A stretch of 64,000 bases of DNA from Devosia psychrophila (GTDB lineage Bacteria; Pseudomonadota; Alphaproteobacteria; Rhizobiales; Devosiaceae), in the NCBI RefSeq assembly GCF_000971275.1, contig NZ_LAPV01000086.1:1-64000 (forward strand). The letters run 5' to 3'. The first letter of the stretch is position 1. Every line of letters begins with the position of its first letter. The notes under the pieces are model-generated. The model did not search any database and was not told the DNA's origin. It was given only the letters and a program-made list of their open reading frames with translations. This document shows positions 8,289 through 15,476 of the stretch, in pieces. Position numbers and translations under genes: made by a program.

Positions 8289-8400
8289 GGGGGAGGCCGT
8301 ATCTTTCTGGAGTGGCCGGGCTGGCCTTCTGGCCTGCCGGGGAGCCTGTCGCATCATTGGGGGAATGTGCGGCAGGAAGGGGATTTGAACTGGGGGAGGA

Positions 8401-9138
8401 CTAGAAGGGCAGGATGGCGTCCAGGGCCTGCTGGCCGTAGCGGGGTTGCTGGACATCGGTGATCTGGCCGCGACCGCCGTAGGAAATGCGCGCTTCGGCA
8501 ATCTTGGAGGAGAGAATGGTGTTGTTGGCCTGAATATCGGAGGGGCGGACGATACCGGCGACGATAAGGTCGCGGACTTCGAAGTTGACGCGGACTTCCT
8601 GGCGACCTTCGATGACCAGATTGCCGTTGGACAGCACCTGGGTGACCACGGCGGCGACGGAGGTCTCAAGGCTTTCCGAGCGGTTGACCGAGCCATTGCC
8701 GCGGTTGGACATGCCGGAGTCGAGCTCGATTGCCTTGGACGGGTCAATGGCGCCGTTGCTCAGTGTATCGACGGCCGCGCCGAAGATGCCGCCCATGCCG
8801 GCCGAATTGCTGGCGCTGCGGGTGGACTGCGTGGTGTTGGCGATCTTGGCGCTGTCGTCGATGGTGACCATGATGGTCAGGATGTCGCCGATGCGATGGG
8901 CTCGTTCGTCCTTGAAGAAGCCGCGGGCCGAGGTGCGATACAGCGAATTGGCCTGGTAAGTATCGGCGATGGCTTCAGGCATCGGCATGCGCACGGGCTG
9001 GTAGCCAGCGGTGGTGGTGGGATCTGCAATGGCGGTCAGTGGCGGCGCGGACCCGACGCTGGCGAGGCGGTCCACGGTGTTGCAACCGGCCAGAGCGGCG
9101 GTCAGCGTCAGGAGGGTGGCGAGCTTGAAGAGGTTCAT
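8401..9138 (-). CDS. flgH: Flagellar L-ring protein FlgH
   Basis: Outer-membrane lipoprotein that forms the L ring around the flagellar rod. The start at 9138 (MNLFKLATLL) has AGGAG upstream and gives a lipoprotein signal with lipobox LAGC (C19). The conserved FlgH parts are visible: SLY near residue 65, HRIGDILTIMV, then a glycine/serine-rich middle, VTQVLSNGNLVIEGRQEV, and the C-terminal ISYGGRGQITDVQQPRYGQQ. The 245 residues match the family. Last gene of flgF-flgG-flgA-flgH. In rhizobial clusters flgI normally lies close to flgH, but no flgI is present here. Confidence 0.95.
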   Translation of the reverse strand: MNLFKLATLLTLTAALAGCNTVDRLASVGSAPPLTAIADPTTTAGYQPVRMPMPEAIADTYQANSLYRTSARGFFKDERAHRIGDILTIMVTIDDSAKIANTTQSTRSASNSAGMGGIFGAAVDTLSNGAIDPSKAIELDSGMSNRGNGSVNRSESLETSVAAVVTQVLSNGNLVIEGRQEVRVNFEVRDLIVAGIVRPSDIQANNTILSSKIAEARISYGGRGQITDVQQPRYGQQALDAILPF

Positions 9139-9157
9139 TTGGTTTGTCTCCTGAGAC

Positions 9158-10108
9158 TTAGAGGCCGGCGATGGCGAGCGGGTCGGAACCCACTTCGACC
9201 GCGCCGGGAGCAATTACGGTAGCGCTGATAACGCGCTTGGACATGAGGTTAAGGACCTGCACCGGCGAGCCGGCGGCGGCGCTGGTGATGGCCTGGCCCT
9301 TGACGGTCAGCGTCATCGGACCCTTGCGGAAATAGATGGTCACCGAGTCATTCTTGGAAACCACCAGCGGGGTGGTGACGTCGGTCGGGCGCAGCATCAT
9401 GCCCTCGCGGCTCTGACGGACCAGCGACTTGCCAACGACGTCTTCCAGCCGCGCCACGCCAACGCTTTCAACGAAGCGGACCGGCACTGGCCGCATCGCG
9501 ATGTTTTCGGGTGAAAGCAGCGTGCCCGCTGGCAGGTTGGCGGTGATGTGGGGCGCTTCGATCATGAGTTCGATGGTGCCCGAGACATCAAGCGTCTGAT
9601 CGACACCGGCAATGGCGAAGCGGGCCGAGAAGGCGCCGTTGCCGGGCAGGTAGCGCAGGCTGAGAAGCTTGGCGGGCTGGGCGACGGCTTCGGCTTTGAT
9701 GGCGGCAACCGGCGTGGCAAACAGCGTATCGAGGGTCATGCCGGTGCCGAGAATGCCGCGCGTCCTGAGATCGGCGGCGATCAATTCGGTCAGCGCGGCC
9801 TCGTCGATGATCGCTGCGGAACGGGTGACGCGAACGTTGACCAGGCCTTCGGCCTCGAACTGCAGCACGCCGATGCGCGCCAGTGCGGCGGTGATGTCCT
9901 TGACGGGCACATTGCCGCTGGTGCCGGGCTTGGGCGCGCGGAACAGGGCGGTTTCAGCCAGCTCTCCGGCGTCATCGAACATGTCTGCCATGGTGACGAC
10001 GGGAGCGGTGACGGTGATGTCGGCGCGCAGCGTTGGGGCAGCCCATGCGACATTGGCCAGCAGCGCGGTGGTGAGCAGGGCGAGGGCGGAACGCAGGATC
10101 ATCTTCAC
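9158..10108 (-). CDS. flgA: Flagellar P-ring assembly chaperone FlgA
   Basis: Periplasmic chaperone that helps FlgI build the P ring. A signal peptide (to about residue 24, NVAWAAP) is followed by a variable region and the C-terminal SAF/ChapFlgA domain (about 185-316), with LPAGTLLSPENI, the GKSLVRQSREGMML segment and VKVTGQAI-like VTVKGQAITSAAAGSPVQVLN. Two starts are possible: GTG at 10108 and ATG at 10102. The AGGAG site is 2 nt from the first and 8 nt from the second, so the ATG at 10102 is better placed. Lies between flgG (8-bp gap) and flgH. Confidence 0.92.
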   Translation of the reverse strand: MKMILRSALALLTTALLANVAWAAPTLRADITVTAPVVTMADMFDDAGELAETALFRAPKPGTSGNVPVKDITAALARIGVLQFEAEGLVNVRVTRSAAIIDEAALTELIAADLRTRGILGTGMTLDTLFATPVAAIKAEAVAQPAKLLSLRYLPGNGAFSARFAIAGVDQTLDVSGTIELMIEAPHITANLPAGTLLSPENIAMRPVPVRFVESVGVARLEDVVGKSLVRQSREGMMLRPTDVTTPLVVSKNDSVTIYFRKGPMTLTVKGQAITSAAAGSPVQVLNLMSKRVISATVIAPGAVEVGSDPLAIAGL

Positions 10109-10116
10109 GGCTCCTA

Positions 10117-10902
10117 TCAGCGCAACTGGCTAGTGGACTGCATCATCTCATCGGCACCGGAGATGACGCGGGCGTTCATCTCGTAGGCGCGCTGCGCGGC
10201 GATGAGGTCGGCGATTTCGGTGACCGAGTTGACGTTGCTCATTTCGAGATAGCCCTGGAGCAGGTTGCCGACGCCATCGGCATTGGGAATGCCAACCTGG
10301 GCGGGACCGCTTGCGGCGGTTTCGAGGAATAGATTGTCGCCCAGCGATTCGAGGCCGGACTTGTTGACGAAGCGGGCAAGCTGGAGCTGACCCATGTCGG
10401 TGGGCACGGAATCGTTGTTGAGATAGGCGCTGACCATGCCGTTCGGTGCGATGGCGATGGATGATGCGGTGCCTGGAATGGCAATGCCCGGGTCGATGGC
10501 ATAGCCGCTGGAGGTGACGATCTCGCCTTCGGGCGACCGTTCGAACGAGCCGTCGCGGGTGTAGGCGGTGCGGCCATCGGGCAGCTGCACCATGAAGAAG
10601 CCTTCGCCGCGGACGGCCACGTCGAGCTCGCGCTCGGTGGCGTTGATGCTGCCCTGGCTCATGACGCGGGGCGTCGAGACGGTGCGCACGCCCGAACCAA
10701 TCTCGAGGCCGGCCGGGACCATGGTGCCCTGGTCGGAGGTCGAGGAGCCGGCGCGGGTGATCTGCTGGTACAACAGGTCTTCGAATTCTGCGCGCTGACG
10801 CTTGAAGCCGGTGGTACGCATATTGGCAATGTTGTTGGAGATGACTTCGACGTTACGCTCCTGGGCGCTCATGCCGGTCGATGCGATGTAGAGAGCTTTC
10901 AT
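10117..10902 (-). CDS. flgG: Flagellar distal rod protein FlgG
   Basis: Axial protein of the distal flagellar rod. 261 residues, the standard FlgG length. The N-terminal motif is ISNNIANMRTTGFKRQRAEF and the protein carries the FlgG hallmarks of a GAGFF-like segment (VRGEGFFMVQLPDGRTAYTRDGSF) and the C-terminal helix ending in AQRAYEMNARVISGADEMMQ. It lies between flgF (15-bp gap) and flgA on the minus strand. Confidence 0.97.
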   Translation of the reverse strand: MKALYIASTGMSAQERNVEVISNNIANMRTTGFKRQRAEFEDLLYQQITRAGSSTSDQGTMVPAGLEIGSGVRTVSTPRVMSQGSINATERELDVAVRGEGFFMVQLPDGRTAYTRDGSFERSPEGEIVTSSGYAIDPGIAIPGTASSIAIAPNGMVSAYLNNDSVPTDMGQLQLARFVNKSGLESLGDNLFLETAASGPAQVGIPNADGVGNLLQGYLEMSNVNSVTEIADLIAAQRAYEMNARVISGADEMMQSTSQLR

Positions 10903-10917
10903 GGCAAATCTTCCCGG

Positions 10918-11658
10918 TTAAGCGTTGGTATCGCCAAGACGCTGGATGGCGCTGCGGCGCAGTTCATCCTGCTTCGAGGCCAGGCTCGCTGCCGATTCAT
11001 AGGCCCGGGTAACGCGGATCATTTCGGCCATCTCGGACACGCCCGAGACGTTGGACTTCTCGATGAAGCCCTGCATGGCGCGGGTATTGGCGGCGGCAAC
11101 AGGCGTGCCGCCGGCCCACAGGTTGCTGCCTTCGCGGGTCAGTTGCTGCACATTGGCGAATTCGACAAGGCGCAGTTTGCCCTTCTGGCCGGCGCTGGAG
11201 CTGACCGCGCCGTCGGCGCTGATGGTGATGCCGTTTTCCTCTGGGCCGAACTGGATCGGGCCGCCTTCGCCGAGTATCGGATTGCCGCTGGCATCGACCA
11301 GCGTACCGTTGGCGCTGAGCTGGAAGCTGCCGGCCCGGGTCCAGCGGTCGCCGCCGGGCGTCTGCACGGCAAAGAAACCGTCGCCATTGAGGCCGACATC
11401 GAGCTCGCTGCCGGTCTGCACCATGGCGCCGCCGGAAAGATCGTGGATGGTTGCCCAATCCTGGACATAGGAGAGCGGCTGGTCGAGGCGCGGGAAATCC
11501 TGGTCGCGAGCGACCGGCATCACGTATTCCTCAAAGAGGATCTGTTCGCTCTTGAAGCCGGTGGTGTTGAGGTTGGCCATGTTATTGGCTACCACATCCA
11601 TCTGCCGCTGTAGCGCTATCTGCCGGCTAAGGCTGATCAGTTGCGCATTCTCGATCAT
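10918..11658 (-). CDS. flgF: Flagellar proximal rod protein FlgF
   Basis: Proximal rod protein of the flagellar basal body. The start at 11658 (MIENAQLISLSRQ) fits the FlgF family; the frame is open 16 codons further upstream. The N-terminal rod motif is VVANNMANLNTTGFKSEQ and the C-terminal helix contains VSEMAEMIRVTRAYESAASL. 246 residues. First gene of the minus-strand flgFGAH operon, divergent from fliL. Confidence 0.95.
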   Translation of the reverse strand: MIENAQLISLSRQIALQRQMDVVANNMANLNTTGFKSEQILFEEYVMPVARDQDFPRLDQPLSYVQDWATIHDLSGGAMVQTGSELDVGLNGDGFFAVQTPGGDRWTRAGSFQLSANGTLVDASGNPILGEGGPIQFGPEENGITISADGAVSSSAGQKGKLRLVEFANVQQLTREGSNLWAGGTPVAAANTRAMQGFIEKSNVSGVSEMAEMIRVTRAYESAASLASKQDELRRSAIQRLGDTNA

Positions 11659-11943
11659 TGCTGATCCCCGGAAAGTTAACGTCCCCGAGCCCGCCTGCTT
11701 CCCCAAGCCGCGGCCTCGCCATTAACAATGCAGAAACCATGCCAGACTGGAAAATTTAATAAAATCAAAGGCATGCCACTGTGTCGTGGTTAGGCTTGCC
11801 GGGCTAGTCTTTCCGCATGAGGCAAAACTTGCCCGGCAAATATTGCCGCATCGGGTTGGTTTGTAACCATTCGTTAACCATCCCCCGCTTAGCTGGACGT
11901 TAAGCCGGAATCGTCCGGGAAGCCCCGAGTTTGGCAGGTTCCA
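11659..11943. promoter_or_regulatory. Divergent flagellar promoter region (flgF / fliL)
   Basis: 285-bp spacer, AT-richer than its surroundings (for example TTTAATAAAATCAAA near 11754-11768), between divergent flgF and fliL. It holds a GTTAAC half-site near 11675-11680 and a CtrA-like box at 11863-11877. It should contain the promoters of both operons. Confidence 0.6.
11863..11877 (+). promoter_or_regulatory. CtrA-like box upstream of fliL
   Basis: GTAA (11863-11866), seven bases, TTAA (11874-11877): a 7-of-8 match to the alphaproteobacterial CtrA site TTAA-N7-TTAA, followed by CC as in the usual TTAACC. It lies 67 bp before the fliL start. Confidence 0.55.
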
Positions 11944-12459
11944 ATGGCCGCTGAAGCAGACATCGAAGACGGCGCCCCCGCCAAGAAGGGCATTCCCAAG
12001 CTCTTCATCATTATCGGCGCTGCGGCAATCGTGGTGCTGTTGGGTGGGGCGGGGTTGTTCATGTTCCTATCGGCCGGCTCTGCCCCTGCAGAAGGTGATG
12101 CGGCGCATGGCGAAGCGGCTGCCGATGGTGCTGTCGCCGGCGCTGCGGCTCATACCTTTATTTTCAATCTGCCGCCGATGATCGTGAACCTCAACAATGA
12201 TGGCGCTGATGCAGGCGCCTTCATGAAGCTGACGGTGGCGCTCGAAGTCGCCAACCAGGAAATGATGGTCGCGATCCAGCCCAGCATGGCCAAGGTGATC
12301 GACGCGTTCCAGGTATACCTGCGCGAGCTGCGCCGTTCTGATCTTGAAGGATCGGCCGGCGTCTATCGCCTCAAGGAAGAGCTGCTGCGCCGCGTCAACG
12401 TCGCGATCTACCCGAACAAGGTCGAATCCATCCTGTTCAAGGAAATCCTGGTGCAGTAA
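11944..12459 (+). CDS. fliL: Flagellar basal body-associated protein FliL
   Basis: Inner-membrane protein that surrounds and supports the stator. Short cytoplasmic start (residues 1-18), one membrane segment (about 19-45, LFIIIGAAAIVVLLGGAG), an Ala/Gly-rich linker, then the periplasmic FliL domain (about 70-171) with the conserved LPPMIVNL segment and the C-terminal RVNVAIYPNKVESILFKEILVQ. 171 residues. Its stop overlaps the fliM start as TAATG, so the two are coupled in translation. Confidence 0.93.
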   Translation: MAAEADIEDGAPAKKGIPKLFIIIGAAAIVVLLGGAGLFMFLSAGSAPAEGDAAHGEAAADGAVAGAAAHTFIFNLPPMIVNLNNDGADAGAFMKLTVALEVANQEMMVAIQPSMAKVIDAFQVYLRELRRSDLEGSAGVYRLKEELLRRVNVAIYPNKVESILFKEILVQ

Positions 12460-13622
12460 TGGCGGGACCTTCCGAACAGGACAAACTCGCAGAAGAATGG
12501 GGCCTCGACGAGGTCGGCCAACCCGATGACGGCATGACCGACGAGCAGCGCGCTGCTGCCGCGGCCGCTGAGTGGGCTGCCATGATCGAAGAGGCCGGGG
12601 AGGGCGAAGGCGGCCCCGACCGCGTGCTCAACCAGGACGAAATCGATAGCCTGCTCGGTTTCGACGCCAGCATCGGCAGCAATGTCGAACTGACCGGCGT
12701 GCAGGCGCTGATAAACTCGGCGCTGGTAAGCTACGAACGCCTGCCGATGCTCGAAATCGTGTTTGATCGCCTGGTGCGGCTGACGACAACCTCGCTGCGC
12801 AATTTTACCTCCGACAACGTCGAGGTGACACTGGATTCCATCTCTTCCGTACGGTTCGGCGATTATCTCAATTCCATTCCGCTGCCGGCCATCCTGTCGG
12901 TGATCAAGGCGGAGGAATGGGAAAACTACGGCCTGCTGACCGTGGATTCGAGCCTGATCTATTCGATGATCGACGTGCTGCTGGGCGGCCGCCGCGTCGG
13001 TGGCAATATCCGCGTCGAGGGCCGGCCCTATACGACGATCGAGCTGGCGCTGGCGCGCAAGATGATCGAGATCATCCTCGAAGATACGCACCGGGCCTTC
13101 GAGCCGGTCACCAATGTCAATTTCAAGCTCGAGCGCATGGAAACCAATCCGCGCTTTGCCGCTATTTCGCGGCCGGGCAATGCGGCGATCCTGATCGAGC
13201 TGCGCATCGAGATGGACGATCGCGGTGGCAAGATCGAAATCCTGCTGCCCTACGCCACGATCGAGCCGATCCGCGAACAGCTGCTGCAGATGTTCATGGG
13301 CGAAAAATTTGGCCGCGACCCGATCTGGGAAGGCCATCTGGCGACCGAGATTTATTCGGCCGATGTTGAGATCGAAGCCGTGCTGCACGAGCAGGAACTA
13401 CCGCTGTCACGGATGCTGGGCATCAAGCCGGGCGACACGGTGATGTTTGAGCGCACGCCTACCGATCCGGTGCGGCTGCGCTGCGGCGATGTCGAACTCA
13501 CCGAGGCCATCATGGGCCATATCGGCAATTATGTTTCGGTGCGGGTAACGCGCCCCCTTAATCCGCCCAAGGTCACCATGGCGGCCTTTGAAGCGATCGA
13601 CGAGAAAATGGAAGGACGATGA
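12459..13622 (+). CDS. fliM: Flagellar motor switch protein FliM
   Basis: C-ring protein that binds CheY-P and sets the direction of rotation. The CheY-binding motif LNQDEIDSLLGF, normally at the very N-terminus, lies at residues 57-68 here, after an acidic and alanine-rich extension. The middle CheC-like domain (about 85-270) contains YERLPMLEIVFDRLVR, and the C-terminal SpoA domain (about 310-380) contains ELPLSRMLGIKPGDTVMFE. 387 residues, slightly longer than usual because of the extension. Overlaps both neighbours: TAATG with fliL and ATGATG with the next gene. Confidence 0.95.
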   Translation: MAGPSEQDKLAEEWGLDEVGQPDDGMTDEQRAAAAAAEWAAMIEEAGEGEGGPDRVLNQDEIDSLLGFDASIGSNVELTGVQALINSALVSYERLPMLEIVFDRLVRLTTTSLRNFTSDNVEVTLDSISSVRFGDYLNSIPLPAILSVIKAEEWENYGLLTVDSSLIYSMIDVLLGGRRVGGNIRVEGRPYTTIELALARKMIEIILEDTHRAFEPVTNVNFKLERMETNPRFAAISRPGNAAILIELRIEMDDRGGKIEILLPYATIEPIREQLLQMFMGEKFGRDPIWEGHLATEIYSADVEIEAVLHEQELPLSRMLGIKPGDTVMFERTPTDPVRLRCGDVELTEAIMGHIGNYVSVRVTRPLNPPKVTMAAFEAIDEKMEGR

Positions 13623-14050
13623 TGTTCGGCTTGCCCCTGGGATTTCTGGTGGAAGGTGCTGTTGCCATTCTGCTGGCGCTGACAATCGGATACTGCATCG
13701 TACTCAATTCGCGGCTGAAGCGCTTGCACGCCGATAAGGACATGCTGCGCCAGATGGTGGCCGATCTTGTCCGTGCGACCAATTTAGCCAACCAGGCAAT
13801 CCGCGAATTGAAGCAGACAGCCGTGGAGGCCGACCTGTCGCTGAATTCGCGTCTGGAAGAGGCCGAGCGTTTTGGCATCGAACTGGCCAACCATGTCAAC
13901 GCCGGTACCGTGCTGATGGAGCGCATCGCCAAGATCACCAGCGTGGCGCGCCACAGCCAGGCCATCGAGCCGGTCGAGCAGCCCAATAAAGTGCAATCGG
14001 CACTTGAGCAATTGTCGGCCCGCGTTCGCACTCGCGGAGTTGCCGCGTGA
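13619..14050 (+). CDS. DUF6468-like flagellar-cluster membrane protein
   Basis: A 143-residue protein with one N-terminal membrane segment (about 5-27, GFLVEGAVAILLALTIGY) followed by a long helical, probably coiled-coil region. It resembles the alphaproteobacterial family DUF6468, which is found next to fliM; the function is not known. The start overlaps the fliM stop (ATG at 13619, stop TGA at 13620-13622), and the next gene starts before this one ends. Such tight packing between fliM and the motE-like gene points to a role in the motor or switch. The family name is from memory and moderately sure. Confidence 0.65.
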   Translation: MMFGLPLGFLVEGAVAILLALTIGYCIVLNSRLKRLHADKDMLRQMVADLVRATNLANQAIRELKQTAVEADLSLNSRLEEAERFGIELANHVNAGTVLMERIAKITSVARHSQAIEPVEQPNKVQSALEQLSARVRTRGVAA

Positions 14051-15162
14051 ACAGGATCCGCCTGCTACCCGTCCTCGTCCTCGCCATAACTGCGCTACTG
14101 GTGCTCAAGACCCTGGGTCTGATCACCAATGGCGGCTATGTGCTGACCGGCGTTGGCGTGGCGCAGGCAGCCGGCGCCAGTTCAGGCGGAGACGCGGGCG
14201 GCACGGCCGAAGCCGATCTCACCATCACGCCGGCCGCCGAACCGACGCTTGAAGATATCAGCCCAACCCTTGACGACAGCGCGCCGACCCTTGGCGAACA
14301 GCCCGAGGCTGCTGCCGGCGCTGCTTACGGAGGCCCTGCAGCTGCGGAAACGCCGGCAGATGGCGCTGAGGTTGCTGCCCCAGCGGTTAAGGGTGCGCCT
14401 GCCGCGACGCCCGTGGCTGCAACCACTTTGGGCACGTATTGTGTGGAAACTGACGCGACGCTGACGGAAAGCGGCGAGACCATCTTGAATGACGTAGCTA
14501 CCGGCGCTGCACACGGCGAAGCGGCGACGAATGAGCCTGCTCCAGCCGAACATGGCGAAGCCGCTGGGGCCGAAGCGGCCGTTACCGTTCCAGAGGGCAG
14601 CTTTGCAGCCTCGATGATCGATTGCCTGCCGTCCGGAGACGCGGTTCCCACCGAGATCGGCCTCGATGGAACACCGGTGGCGATTGCCGCATCATCTGCA
14701 GCCCCTTCCGCCACCGAACAGCAGTTGCTGGACCGTCTGGTGGAACGTCGTTCTGAATTGCAGAAGTATGAGCAGGACCTTGCCCTGCGCTCCTCCATCG
14801 TCGATGCCGCTGAAAAGCGTATCGAGGAACGTGCTGCAACGCTGCAGGCACTTGAGGCGCAGATCTCGACACTGGTCGACCAGCGCCAGGAGATGGAGAC
14901 CGGCCAGTTTGCTGGCATTGTCGCCATGTATGAGAACATGCGGCCCAAGGATGCGGCCAATATTTTCAACAATCTCGACATGGTCGTGTTGCTGCAGGTC
15001 GCCAAGACCATGAGCCCGCGCAAGATGGCGCCGATCATGGCGGCAATGGATGCCGCCCGGGCTCAGGAGCTGACCGTGCAGATGGCTGACTTAGCCGAGC
15101 GTCCTCCGACCGAGATGACGCAGGAAGATCTCGCGGCTCTCCCGCAAATCGTCGGGCAATAA
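14047..15162 (+). CDS. MotE-like protein with MgtE-N-type C-terminal domain
   Basis: An N-terminal membrane or signal segment (residues 5-23) is followed by a low-complexity, Ala/Pro/Glu-rich periplasmic stretch of about 190 residues, a coiled coil (about 220-280, LVERRSELQKYEQDLALRSS region) and a C-terminal MgtE_N/FliG-like domain (about 296-360: MRPKDAANIFNNLDM, VAKTMSPRKMAPIMAAMD). This order matches the MotE family; MotE of Sinorhizobium is a chaperone for the periplasmic motor protein MotC. At 371 residues it is much longer than typical MotE proteins because of the low-complexity insert. GTG start overlaps the previous gene by 4 bp. Confidence 0.7.
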   Translation: MNRIRLLPVLVLAITALLVLKTLGLITNGGYVLTGVGVAQAAGASSGGDAGGTAEADLTITPAAEPTLEDISPTLDDSAPTLGEQPEAAAGAAYGGPAAAETPADGAEVAAPAVKGAPAATPVAATTLGTYCVETDATLTESGETILNDVATGAAHGEAATNEPAPAEHGEAAGAEAAVTVPEGSFAASMIDCLPSGDAVPTEIGLDGTPVAIAASSAAPSATEQQLLDRLVERRSELQKYEQDLALRSSIVDAAEKRIEERAATLQALEAQISTLVDQRQEMETGQFAGIVAMYENMRPKDAANIFNNLDMVVLLQVAKTMSPRKMAPIMAAMDAARAQELTVQMADLAERPPTEMTQEDLAALPQIVGQ

Positions 15163-15310
15163 CTGGATGGGCTGCTTGACCACCCTGGCGGCCAGCTGAC
15201 ACGATCTTCTCCGCTTCCGGTGCTCACGTGCAGAACGCACGCTGCGCGCCGGGTCTCGAAGATCACGCCATCTGACTCGCCCGAGCGGCCATTCAGGCCA
15301 TCCATAAGCC
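15163..15310. repeat. Large imperfect palindrome with GCTTCCGGTGCTCACGTGC core, copy 1
   Basis: Follows directly after the motE-like stop codon. The core CCGCTTCCGGTGCTCACGT, a spacer, then ACGCACGCTGCGCGCCGGG matches the core of the element at 21627-21743. The outer arms (CTGGATGGGCTG at the left, CAGGCCATCCAT at the right) pair imperfectly. It could stop or weaken transcription at the end of the fliL-motE operon. Confidence 0.55.
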
Positions 15311-15476
15311 TTTCCCCTTTGGGGTAAGGCGACGTTAAGCAGGGGTCGCTAGGGTCAGCACGAGAGTATCGTGTAAACCCATGCGGGTGTGATCCCGAAG
15401 CCGAAAGCTTCGCCACGCTTCGCAACAGAGTGCGTCGGGCGGGCAGAAGCCGGTGAGGACCGCGTTCAAGGCAGGT

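Larger units (their letters stand above)
7480..8400. other. Long gene-free region packed with palindromic repeats
   Basis: About 920 bp between the carboxypeptidase start and the end of flgH. Open frames here run through repeats and show no protein-like features. It contains a 128-bp inverted repeat (7857-7984), a CCTCGGGCTTGACCCGAGG-family element (8060-8147), a GGGTACCCCCACC-family element (8169-8228) and the flgH terminator (8262-8288). Three different palindromic families side by side make it the densest repeat cluster in the window. Confidence 0.7.

Noticed and set aside
7677-8747. 356-codon open frame on the minus strand through the repeat cluster
   Set aside because: Pro/Ser/Arg-rich translation of palindromic repeats and of antisense flgH sequence; no ribosome site or domain.
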